In this document: positions 29,150 to 37,141 of the stretch, piece after piece
How positions within the stretch are numbered: position 1 is the stretch's first letter
How the letters are laid out: each line of letters starts with the position of its first letter
Program-made: the position numbers and the translations under genes
The notes under the pieces: generated by a model
Seen by the model: the letters and a program-made list of their open reading frames with translations, nothing else
The model's database searches: none
What the model was told of the DNA's origin: nothing
Assembly: GCA_015296085.1 (NCBI GenBank)
Contig: DVDT01000044.1
Coordinates: 94,835-158,834 of the forward strand
Length of the DNA stretch: 64,000 nt
Reading direction: 5' to 3'
Source: Trichormus sp. M33_DOE_039
GTDB taxonomy: Bacteria; Cyanobacteriota; Cyanobacteriia; Cyanobacteriales; Nostocaceae

Positions 29150-30280
29150 ATGGCACAAACTGTTATTAGTCGCGAAAGGTTAAGACCACATTCGTATCTG
29201 CCAAGATTTCCTGACTTAACCTTAAATCAGCGTCACAGCGATGAATTAAAAATGAATACGAATAGCAGTAAAGTGGTGAGAAAGCCACAATTAATACTTT
29301 CTGCTACTAGTATGCAAGTTGTACACGCAACAAAGGGGCGCATACGCATCAAAGCGACTGACGATAGTTTTAGCTCCGACTGTCAGAAAATCACTCAATA
29401 CTTACGGCAATATCCAGCCGTCAAAGAAGTTGCTACCAACGAGCAAAATAGCAGTTTGGTAGTTAGCTTTGACGAAAAACAACTGTCATTGTTGGAAATG
29501 CTGGAGATATTACAACAGCTAAATATTCAAATATCTCCAGATTCGCCTTTGTCAGATCCCTTTGCCGCTTGGAAATCTGTTGAATTTTGGCAAGAACAGA
29601 CAATCTCTTTCATTCCTTTAATGACAGGATTAGCAGTTACCAGCAGATTAGGGATTAGCGGTTTAGCATCGATTCCTGTCTATATGATTACGGCAGATGC
29701 TACACGCAGGGTAATTGATTATTTAAAACCACGCATAGCTGGTAAATTGAGCGATGACAGTGGAGATCAGGGAGATAAATCCGTACAAACAGACAATCAG
29801 CCCCCTATTGTTAAAAAAGATAGAGAATCGGTTAAATGGTCAGCTAAAGTGACCTATAGTGTTCTGCATCAGATAAATGGAAGAATTCGATTTCATTTAC
29901 CAATCCTGACTAGCGATCGCGCCTATGGGCGGAGATTAGAAAAATTATTGCAAGCCGATCCTGTAGTCGAAAACGTGCGCATCAATATTGATGCAGCGTC
30001 AATTGCTATCAGCTACAAGCCTCAAGCAGAAATAGCTGTATCTTACTGGGTAAGTCTGATGGAATTAGCCATAGAGACAAATCCCCCTCAAGTTCCCGTT
30101 CAAGAAGCCTCACAGCCAATGACACCTATATCTGACCCAGTTGTCGAACAGCAGATACCTGAGCCAGTAAATATCACAACAACTGAAAACCAAACAATAT
30201 ATATATCTAATTGGTGGGCTGAAATGAAATCTTCAGCACTGTCTTACTCTCTCAACTTTATGGCGAATTTACCACTTTAA
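29150..30280 (+). CDS. Protein with two HMA_2-like domains
   Basis: 376 residues. Two ferredoxin-like modules without CxxC: the first (about 52-125) has VHATKGRIRIKA with GRIR at 63-66, and the second (about 233-300) has LHQINGRIRFHLPI with GRIR at 244-247 and ends VENVRINIDAASIAISYKP. Between them is a hydrophobic, glycine-rich stretch (about 150-185) that could enter a membrane. The module resembles HMA_2, a relative of heavy-metal-associated domains, but lacks the copper- or zinc-binding cysteines. It is the first of five same-strand genes leading to a P-type ATPase and DUF5132. Inferred role: metal transport, storage or membrane organisation. The start could instead be ATG 29252. Confidence 0.7.
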   Translation: MAQTVISRERLRPHSYLPRFPDLTLNQRHSDELKMNTNSSKVVRKPQLILSATSMQVVHATKGRIRIKATDDSFSSDCQKITQYLRQYPAVKEVATNEQNSSLVVSFDEKQLSLLEMLEILQQLNIQISPDSPLSDPFAAWKSVEFWQEQTISFIPLMTGLAVTSRLGISGLASIPVYMITADATRRVIDYLKPRIAGKLSDDSGDQGDKSVQTDNQPPIVKKDRESVKWSAKVTYSVLHQINGRIRFHLPILTSDRAYGRRLEKLLQADPVVENVRINIDAASIAISYKPQAEIAVSYWVSLMELAIETNPPQVPVQEASQPMTPISDPVVEQQIPEPVNITTTENQTIYISNWWAEMKSSALSYSLNFMANLPL

Positions 30281-30361
30281 AAAAGTCAAAAGTTGCAAGA
30301 AAATCACCAAACCCTTTGTTTTTATTAATTTTCCCGACTGAGAAATACTGGAGGAATCAAG

Positions 30362-30889
30362 ATGGAAGATTCTGCGTCAGCATCAGATGCTGTCCCGCGA
30401 CCTAGAAGACATAACTGCACATATCCTGTAAAATTACGCATACCCAGGATTGGTAAGAAACTACAATATCTGCAACACCTACTCAGGTCGCTAGATCAGG
30501 AATCGGTAGTCATTCCGGGTAAATTTGGATTCATGTCTGATTGGAAGATGCACTTAAAACTGACTAGCCTAGTGCCAGCAGGTCATCAAGCAGACATACA
30601 GCCAACAACAACCAAACCTCAGCAATCTACATTAATAGCGTGTAGTCTAATACATAGATATTTAGGACGAATACGGTCTTATACACCGCAGATCGCTTCA
30701 GATCCAGCCTTCGTCCAACCCAGAGAAAGCTTACTAGGCAAACAGCCGTTAGTAAAAAATCAGCAAGTTAATCGGGATGCAACATCAGTTGTCATTACCT
30801 ATCAACCTGCAATATTCCGAAGTCCGCACCAACAAATGCCGAGGGTTTTGACCAGCAGTCTGATCCCATCGACGGGGATCGCTGCCTAA
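30362..30889 (+). CDS. Small protein with degenerate HMA_2-like module
   Basis: 175 residues with a good ribosome site (GGAGG, 7-8 bases before the ATG). The C-terminal part aligns by eye with the neighbouring modules: HRYLGRIRSYTPQIASDPAF (GRIR at 102-105) and a final strand RDATSVVITYQPAIF. The intervening helices are eroded and the N-terminal half is basic with no recognised domain. No transmembrane segment is obvious. It is likely a diverged paralogue of the flanking HMA_2 proteins, cotranscribed with them. It may be decaying or specialised; sequence alone cannot decide. Confidence 0.6.
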   Translation: MEDSASASDAVPRPRRHNCTYPVKLRIPRIGKKLQYLQHLLRSLDQESVVIPGKFGFMSDWKMHLKLTSLVPAGHQADIQPTTTKPQQSTLIACSLIHRYLGRIRSYTPQIASDPAFVQPRESLLGKQPLVKNQQVNRDATSVVITYQPAIFRSPHQQMPRVLTSSLIPSTGIAA

Positions 30890-31061
30890 AGCAACAGCAT
30901 TTTAGACAATTTCAAATCTGCATTGATTTCCATCTCTTCAGATAGAGGCTAATGCTGAAAATGTCAGGGCAAAAGAAGTTTTGCCTAGGGGTATTAGTCG
31001 TCTTTTTTGGCGGAAGAGACCACCAAACAACAAGTTTATCTACCGGATCAAGGATTTATCA

Positions 31062-33386
31062 ATGGCAAAAACAACCGTTCAACTAGCATCACCTCCTGTG
31101 CATCAGTCTTTAGAAGTTGTAGAGATGCAGACTGAAGAATTATCTGTAACTCAAATAACTGCCTATCAGACGCAAGAAAAACAGCATGGCAAAATGGTTG
31201 CAACTGCGCCTCAAGTTCTATCCCAGAAGCAAATACAGCCAGTTACATATAGTATTGTCCATGCAGTTCCAGGTAGGTTACGCTGGCGTGTCCCTCGGTT
31301 GCGCTACGATGCCGATTATGCAAAACGTCTCTTAGCTTTGTTAGAAGCCGACACCTTAATTACTAAGGCTCGTATCAAGCCAGCTGCGGCTTCTTTGGTT
31401 GTCGTCTATAAACAAAATGCCATTGGTAATGCCAAAATGCGATCGCGCCTTAGCTGTTTGATTGTGGCTGCTAGCGATCCCGGTATTGTTCCACTCAACA
31501 CTAAACAATCATTAGCTGCACCTGGAGATCAGGAAGAAGCTACTTGGCCAGGAATGCAACTGTCAGTTTTAGCTACGGGGTTAGCTATTTTAGGCGGGCC
31601 TTTAGGAGTAGCGATCCCCCCAATGCTGACGGCGGGAACTATTGCTTTGGCGACATTACCTGTAGTTAAAAGAGCGTTAGAGGGAATTATTACCGAACGC
31701 AAACTGACTATCGATTTCTTAGATTTTATGGCGATCGCTATTACCACTGTCCAAGGGCAGTTTCTCACACCATCGCTGATGTTGAGCTTAATCGAAATTG
31801 GCGAAAATATCCGCGATCGCACCGCTCGTTCCTCCAAAATGCAAACCCTAGATTTATTGAATTCTCTCGGACAGTTTGTTTGGGTAGAACGAGATGGAGA
31901 GAAGGTGCAAATCCCTATCCAACAGGTGCATCCAGGGGATACAGTCATTGTTTATCCTGGCGAACAAATACCTGTAGATGGCAGCATCATCAAAGGTAAA
32001 GCTTTGTTAGATGAGCAAAAGCTCACAGGCGAATCTGTACCGATTTTGAAAACCAAAGGACAAGCTGTATTTGCTTCTACCTTAGTACGAGAAGGACAGG
32101 TTTACATCCTTGCAGAACGAGTAGGTAACGACACCCGCGCCGGACAGAGTATTAAGTTAATGCAGGAAGCTCCCGTCCATGATACTCGCATGGAAAACTA
32201 CGCCATCAAATTTGCCGAAAAAGCTGTTGTCCCAACATTATTACTAGGGGCAGCCGTATTTGCTGCTACTCGCAACCCCGCACGAGCAGCGAGTGTGTTA
32301 ACACTGGATTTTGCCACCGGGATTAGAGTTTCCGTCCCCACGACGGTCTTAGCGGCACTCACCTACGCCGCTCGCCAAGGGATTCTCATTCGCAGTGGTC
32401 GCGCCTTAGAACAACTAGCAGAAGTTGATACGATAGTTTTTGATAAAACAGGCACACTCACACAAGGGGAAGTATCGGTAATTGCGGTTGAGAGTTTTAA
32501 TCCAGAAATCGCCAGCGATCGCATTTTAGCGATCGCCGCCGCCGCCGAACAGCGTCTTACCCACCCCGTAGCCGAAGCGGTAATTCGTTATGCTGAAGCC
32601 CAAAAAGTAGTTATTCCAGGCCGGAGAAAGTGGGATTATCAACTAGGATTGGGAGTAAAAGCCGAGATTGATGGCGAGACAGTCTATGTAGGTAGCGAAA
32701 GATTTCTACGCCAACAAGAAATTAATATGGAGGTACTCAACAGCAACGGACAAAAAGCGACCTCTGTAATTTATGTTGCTAGTAATGGGCAACTTCAAGG
32801 TAGAATAAGATATAGTGATGTTCTCCGTCCAGAAAGCCGGGAAGTCATCTCCCAACTAATGAATGTAGAAGGAGTGGAGGTGCATATGCTAACCGGGGAT
32901 AACAAACGCACAGCGCAAGCTGTAGCCACTGAATTGGGAATTGCGCCCAGCCATACCCACGCAGAAGCTTTTCCAGAACAAAAAGCAACAGTAGTCCGTC
33001 AACTGCACGAACAAGGTAAAACAGTAGCATTTGTAGGGGATGGCATCAACGATTCCCCAGCTTTAGCCTACGCTGATGTCTCTGTATCCTTTGCCCACGG
33101 TTCAGAAATTGCCCGTGAAACCGCAGACGTGGTGTTGATGGAAAATAACTTGCATGGATTATTAGAAGCGATCGCGATCGCTCGTCAAGCCAAGCAGCTG
33201 ATTCGGCAAAACACCGGAATTGTTGCTATACCTAACTTGGGAGCGTTAATCATGGCTGTATTGTTTGGCTTGAATCCCCTAGCAGCAACGGTAGTTAATA
33301 ACGGCTCAACCATAGTAGCTGGAGTCAACGGTTTACGTCCAATTCTCAAGCATTCACCTCAAAAAACTCTACCATCTGGTAGATGA
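31062..33386 (+). CDS. P-type metal ATPase with HMA_2-like N-terminus, lacking the CPC motif
   Basis: About 774 residues from ATG 31062, which has AAGGA seven bases upstream; an in-frame TTG at 30981 is weaker. The N-terminal module (about 60-130) has VHAVPGRLRWRVPRLR (GRLR at 71-74). Two or more membrane helices follow, then the actuator LTGESVPI, a helix pair, phosphorylation motif DKTGTLTQG (D461), HP-type motif LTHPVAEAV, and hinge VGDGINDSPALAYADV. The P1B metal-site helix, normally CPC, reads TLDFATGIRVSVP (D416), so the soft-metal cysteines are missing. Family: P1B-like ATPase of an atypical class; substrate unknown. Its HMA_2 and DUF5132 neighbours suggest a dedicated membrane system. 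Confidence 0.85.
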   Translation: MAKTTVQLASPPVHQSLEVVEMQTEELSVTQITAYQTQEKQHGKMVATAPQVLSQKQIQPVTYSIVHAVPGRLRWRVPRLRYDADYAKRLLALLEADTLITKARIKPAAASLVVVYKQNAIGNAKMRSRLSCLIVAASDPGIVPLNTKQSLAAPGDQEEATWPGMQLSVLATGLAILGGPLGVAIPPMLTAGTIALATLPVVKRALEGIITERKLTIDFLDFMAIAITTVQGQFLTPSLMLSLIEIGENIRDRTARSSKMQTLDLLNSLGQFVWVERDGEKVQIPIQQVHPGDTVIVYPGEQIPVDGSIIKGKALLDEQKLTGESVPILKTKGQAVFASTLVREGQVYILAERVGNDTRAGQSIKLMQEAPVHDTRMENYAIKFAEKAVVPTLLLGAAVFAATRNPARAASVLTLDFATGIRVSVPTTVLAALTYAARQGILIRSGRALEQLAEVDTIVFDKTGTLTQGEVSVIAVESFNPEIASDRILAIAAAAEQRLTHPVAEAVIRYAEAQKVVIPGRRKWDYQLGLGVKAEIDGETVYVGSERFLRQQEINMEVLNSNGQKATSVIYVASNGQLQGRIRYSDVLRPESREVISQLMNVEGVEVHMLTGDNKRTAQAVATELGIAPSHTHAEAFPEQKATVVRQLHEQGKTVAFVGDGINDSPALAYADVSVSFAHGSEIARETADVVLMENNLHGLLEAIAIARQAKQLIRQNTGIVAIPNLGALIMAVLFGLNPLAATVVNNGSTIVAGVNGLRPILKHSPQKTLPSGR

Positions 33387-33466
33387 AATTATAAATCTAG
33401 CAAGATTAGGCTAGAAAGCTTTCACAAAGATCAGTTTTTCAATTCAACTTACTGGAGGAAAAAATC

Positions 33467-33775
33467 ATGGCCCCTAAAATCACCGACTTTGTAGAAGAAG
33501 CTGGCGCACCTGGACTCATAGCTGGTATCGGTGCAGTATTGCTAGCTCCTGTGCTTCTTCCTGTGATTGCAGGTGTTGGTAAACCCATCGCCAAGACAAT
33601 TATCAAAGGTGGAATCGTTGCTTATGAAAAAAGTAAAGGAGCTTTTGCTGAACTAGGCGAAACTTGGGAAGATATCGTTGCAGAAGCGAAAGCTGAAATC
33701 GCAGAAGCTAAAGAAGTACCAGCTTTTGAACCTGGTAGTAATACCATTGATGCTGCTGCTGATAATGGCGTGTAG
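33467..33775 (+). CDS. DUF5132 small membrane-associated protein
   Basis: 102 residues with a strong ribosome site (TGGAGGAAAAAATC before the ATG). A central hydrophobic helix (GLIAGIGAVLLAPVLLPVIAG) is followed by a basic segment and a long acidic helix ending AEAKEVPAFEPG, the DUF5132 pattern. Such proteins usually neighbour HMA_2 proteins and P-type ATPases; their function is not known to me. Inferred: a single-span membrane protein helping to organise the ATPase or its compartment. It sits 80 bases after the ATPase gene, on the same strand. Confidence 0.78.
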   Translation: MAPKITDFVEEAGAPGLIAGIGAVLLAPVLLPVIAGVGKPIAKTIIKGGIVAYEKSKGAFAELGETWEDIVAEAKAEIAEAKEVPAFEPGSNTIDAAADNGV

Positions 33776-34082
33776 ATTGGTAATGGGTAATTGATAATTG
33801 GTACTTCCGATTATTAATTACTCATGTTTTCACAGTTAATAGAGATGAGTTGTACCAATCCAAAATTCAATCAAAATTCATAAATATAGCCATAATATAC
33901 AAGTTTTACTTGCGTAGATATTGCTAAATTTGGGTAAATTGGTATTACGCATCTCTAAAAAAAATTTTTATCTAATAATTTAAAGATTTTAGTTTTTAAT
34001 ATAATTTTGTTTTTTGTAAGACAAATTATTATTGATTATCAGTTAGCAGTTAACACAAAGATTAAGTTTAGAGGGAAGTTTG
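33776..34082. other. AT-rich intergenic region within the HMA_2 cluster
   Basis: 307 bases, strongly AT-rich, with an ATTGGTAATGGGTAATTGAT-type repeat just after the DUF5132 stop. No gene is seen. The GAGGGA before ATG 34083 serves the next gene. The gap suggests that gene may have its own promoter. Confidence 0.4.
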
Positions 34083-34661
34083 ATGTTAACAAATAGTCAT
34101 GGGAATATCACTAAAATGCCAACAGTTCAAAAGCGCATTAATTTTAATCAATCCTCCCAAACTATATCGACCAAAATTGTTAGTGATACCCCAGGCAGAC
34201 TGAGGCTGAGAATTGCCCATGCCCATCGGCAACCAGACATCATGCAACATATTGCCAACACATTACAAGCCAAATCTAATGTGCAAGATGTCAGAACTAA
34301 TCTGGCTCATGGCAGTATTGTGATTAAGCATAATGCTACAGATAGTAGTGGGGAAGATGTCTTAGCAACACTACAAGATTTAGGCATAATTTTTGCCGAA
34401 GTTACAGAGGGTAATACCGAAGCTGCCACAAATGTAGCCAGTGCAGTTGTAGATTTAAATAAACGAGTTAAACAAGCGACCGATGGTGTGGTAGATATCC
34501 GCTTTCTGTTCCCCTTGGGATTAAGCATTTTAGCTGTGAGACAGTTAATCATTAAGGGGTTACAGTTTGAGATTATTCCCTGGTATGTGTTAGCGTGGTA
34601 CTCCTTCGATAGTTTTATTAAACTACATGGAATTACACCACCCAAATCTAGTGCAGAATAG
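34083..34661 (+). CDS. HMA_2-domain membrane protein
   Basis: 192 residues from ATG 34083, preceded by GAGGGA; the TTG just before it is not needed. The N-terminal module (about 28-105) has SDTPGRLRLRIAHAHRQ (GRLR at 38-41) and VQDVRTNLAHGSIVIKH, with no CxxC. After a short helix, a hydrophobic pair (LFPLGLSILAVRQLIIKGL and IIPWYVLAWYSFDSFIKLHG) looks membrane-inserted. It is the last member of the five-gene block and the clearest membrane-anchored HMA_2 protein. Inferred function is as for its neighbours: metal handling or membrane scaffolding with the P-type ATPase. Confidence 0.75.
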   Translation: MLTNSHGNITKMPTVQKRINFNQSSQTISTKIVSDTPGRLRLRIAHAHRQPDIMQHIANTLQAKSNVQDVRTNLAHGSIVIKHNATDSSGEDVLATLQDLGIIFAEVTEGNTEAATNVASAVVDLNKRVKQATDGVVDIRFLFPLGLSILAVRQLIIKGLQFEIIPWYVLAWYSFDSFIKLHGITPPKSSAE

Positions 34662-34738
34662 AAAATTGGTCACAAAAAAGGCAAAAGTCAAAAGTTAAAA
34701 TTCAGAAGTTTTTTGCCTTTTACCTTTAACCTTTGACC

Positions 34739-35554
34739 TTAACTAAATACTCTATGTTGTAGAGAAGGCATTTGTCGGCGGACTTGTTCTAAACGTGAGG
34801 GATTAATTTCTGCGATCGCTACTCCGGGTTTATCACCAGCATCATCTAAAATTGTTCCCCAAGGGTCAATAATTACCGCGTGTCCGTGAGTGAGACGACG
34901 ACCGTAATTATTACCTGTTTGTGCTGGTGCAATTACATAAGCAGTATTTTCAATCGCTCTAGCTTGTAATAATACTTGCCAGTGGTCTTTGCCTGTAAAA
35001 GCAGTGAATGCAGCCGGGATAAAAATTATATCTGTGCCTTTAGTTGAAAGATGGCGGTAGAGTTCAGGGAAACGGACATCATAACAAATAGACACACCGA
35101 TATTTCCCAAATTTTCCGAGAAATAAACGGGGGGAAGTTGTTCGCCGGCTACCACTGTACTAGATTCACGGTAGGTATTACCATCAGGAACATTGACATC
35201 AAACAGGTGTACCTTATTGTAACGAGTCAGTTCTTCCCCGTTGGGATTCACCAAGATAGTAGTGTTATAAACCTTACCTGTATTTCCTACAGGCACAGGA
35301 AAGCTACCGCCTAAAATAGTAATTTGAAAGCGTTGCGCCATCTTTTTGATAAAGATTTCGCTTTCTTGGGCGATCACTTCTGCTTGAGCCAGTTTATCCT
35401 TTTCTTCTCCCATAAAGGAAAAATTTTCTGGCAACCCCACCAATTCTGCACCTCGGCGCACAGCCAGATCAATTAATTCCTCTGCTTGTACCAAATTCTT
35501 TTGTAAATTTGACACACTGGTCATTTGAATAGCGGCAGCTAAATAAGACTTCAT
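34739..35554 (-). CDS. Carbon-nitrogen hydrolase (nitrilase superfamily; Nit/omega-amidase-like)
   Basis: 271 residues. The catalytic triad is visible: glutamate in LPENFSF, lysine in RYNKVHLFDV, cysteine in GVSICYDVRFPELYR. These cytoplasmic enzymes hydrolyse small amides; Nit1/Nit2-type members act on deaminated glutathione or omega-amides such as alpha-ketoglutaramate. The overall sequence (LGGSFPV, HWQVLLQARAIENTAYVIAP, GHAVIIDPWGTIL) fits the Nit branch. The substrate is not determined by sequence. The gene lies alone, convergent with the HMA_2 block. Confidence 0.9.
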   Translation of the reverse strand: MKSYLAAAIQMTSVSNLQKNLVQAEELIDLAVRRGAELVGLPENFSFMGEEKDKLAQAEVIAQESEIFIKKMAQRFQITILGGSFPVPVGNTGKVYNTTILVNPNGEELTRYNKVHLFDVNVPDGNTYRESSTVVAGEQLPPVYFSENLGNIGVSICYDVRFPELYRHLSTKGTDIIFIPAAFTAFTGKDHWQVLLQARAIENTAYVIAPAQTGNNYGRRLTHGHAVIIDPWGTILDDAGDKPGVAIAEINPSRLEQVRRQMPSLQHRVFS

Positions 35555-35720
35555 AGACTTAAGAAACAGTGTAGTTGTGTGTGATGGATAATCAAATATA
35601 CCGTTACTTCAATATCTGACAAAGGGGACGACGAATCAATTCAAAATACCCTACGGGAAGGCAAGCCTACAAAATTCAAAATTCAAAACTTCTAGGGACT
35701 ATTGACTATTGAGTAATTTT

Positions 35721-36341
35721 ATGAAACTTGATGAATTGGGCATAATGCTCGATACTTCTATTTTGATTCAAACTTTTCTTGCGGTGTTTGTGTTAGCAGA
35801 TGCCATAGGCAATATACCAGTAGTTTTAGCCTTAACTAAGGGTATAACACCAGAAGAAAGAAATAAAGTCATCGATAAGGCCATTATTGTCGCGATCGCA
35901 GTTCTGCTGATATTTGCCTACGCTGGTCAATATATTTTGACTTATTTAGAAATCAGCATGGGGTCGTTGCGGGTAGCTGGAGGATTATTGCTGCTGTTAA
36001 TCGCTTTGCAAATGCTCCGGGGAGAATTGGATACACCGATTCACGAACAAGGACGGGATGTCTCGATTACGCCTTTGGCTTTGCCCCTATTAGCTGGGCC
36101 GGGTACGCTCACAACTGTAATGTTATTCATGTCTAAATCCCAAAGTCCACATCTGGCTGTGATTTTGGGTATTTTAGGTGCGATGCTTGTCTCTTGGTTG
36201 ATTTTGCGTCTAGCTAATCAGATTGATCAATTGATTGGTGTTGAAGGTGCAGTGATTGCCACGCAACTATTAGGTTTTCTGTTAGCAGCGTTGGCTGTGG
36301 AAATTGGTAGCACCGGAATTAGAGAATTATTTTTGCGTTAG
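35721..36341 (+). CDS. MarC-family (UPF0056) integral membrane protein
   Basis: About 206 residues from ATG 35721, preferred over TTG 35709. Six hydrophobic helices are apparent. Family motifs include FVLADAIGNIPVVLALTKG near the N-terminus, SLRVAGGLLLLLIALQML, and LALPLLAGPGTLTTVMLF. MarC proteins sit in the inner membrane. They were once linked to multiple antibiotic resistance, but their transport substrate is unknown. Upstream are AATTCAAAATT-type repeats and no clear operator. Monocistronic by spacing. Confidence 0.88.
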   Translation: MKLDELGIMLDTSILIQTFLAVFVLADAIGNIPVVLALTKGITPEERNKVIDKAIIVAIAVLLIFAYAGQYILTYLEISMGSLRVAGGLLLLLIALQMLRGELDTPIHEQGRDVSITPLALPLLAGPGTLTTVMLFMSKSQSPHLAVILGILGAMLVSWLILRLANQIDQLIGVEGAVIATQLLGFLLAALAVEIGSTGIRELFLR

Positions 36342-36485
36342 ACACCAAGTCATTTCCGTAATTATACGGTCAATCCATTACTACTTAACCTGTTATTTGG
36401 TATTCCTTAACCTTGGGTAATTAGTTGAAGGTTTATTAAGTGAAATTGCGTAAGGATTCACTTTTAAGCCTGGGAGTATTTTCTA

Positions 36486-37019
36486 ATGAAATTGGGTAAG
36501 AACTTAGGTCTTGCTGCGTTTACTGCTGCAATTTCCGTGGCGGCGATCGCGCCTAAATCAGCACAAGCAGCTATAGTTAATTACAATTTCACAGTCGATA
36601 CTGGTTCTGCTCAGTATCTTGGCTCTTTAAAATACGATGACTCATTTTTAACTGGTTCAGGATTTGAACTCCTAGGGGTAGAGAATGAATTAACAGTTGC
36701 ATTCAACTACCTGGGTAATGACTATACAGAAGCAGATGATATTGATTTTGACGCTTTCCCTATAGTCAGTTTCAATGATGGTCAGTTTCAAGGCCTCAGC
36801 TATTGGGTTGCTGATCAGTTCATTATCGGTAGTGTTCCCAGTACTCCAGAGGTAGGAGGTAACAACTTTTATACAATTAGCAACTCAGTTGATACAACAT
36901 TGGCAGGTACAGTAACCTACACGAAAGTACCAGAACCATTTGCTGTTGGTGGAACTGCGATCGCCGCTACTCTAGGACTATGGATGAAACGTAAGAAAAA
37001 AGCTGCATTAGTAGGCTAG
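36486..37019 (+). CDS. Exported PEP-CTERM protein
   Basis: 177 residues. A Sec signal peptide (KNLGLAAFTAAISVAAIAPK then AQAA) is followed by an acidic, aromatic-rich secreted domain of beta character without cysteines. The C-terminus has the sorting signal: VPEP (about 147-150), a hydrophobic helix AVGGTAIAATLGLWM, and a basic KRKKK tail. PEP-CTERM proteins are processed by exosortase and are often linked to the cell surface or exopolysaccharide. The mature domain is unrecognised. A strong terminator follows the stop, so it is probably monocistronic. Confidence 0.83.
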   Translation: MKLGKNLGLAAFTAAISVAAIAPKSAQAAIVNYNFTVDTGSAQYLGSLKYDDSFLTGSGFELLGVENELTVAFNYLGNDYTEADDIDFDAFPIVSFNDGQFQGLSYWVADQFIIGSVPSTPEVGGNNFYTISNSVDTTLAGTVTYTKVPEPFAVGGTAIAATLGLWMKRKKKAALVG

Positions 37020-37046
37020 AAACAATTTTTTTCATGTTGCTAGCTA

Positions 37047-37072
37047 GGCAGGTTTCAAACCTGTCTTTTTTT
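37047..37072 (+). terminator. Intrinsic terminator after the PEP-CTERM gene
   Basis: GGCAGGTT (37047-37054) pairs with AACCTGTC (37058-37065) around a three-base loop, followed by seven T residues. It starts about 27 bases past the stop codon. The PhoX-type gene converges from the other side. Confidence 0.85.
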
Positions 37073-37141
37073 GTTGCTAGAAAAAATAGAGAGGTTGCTA
37101 TGCAACCTCTCTACATTGATTATTGGCTAGAAGATGTTAAA

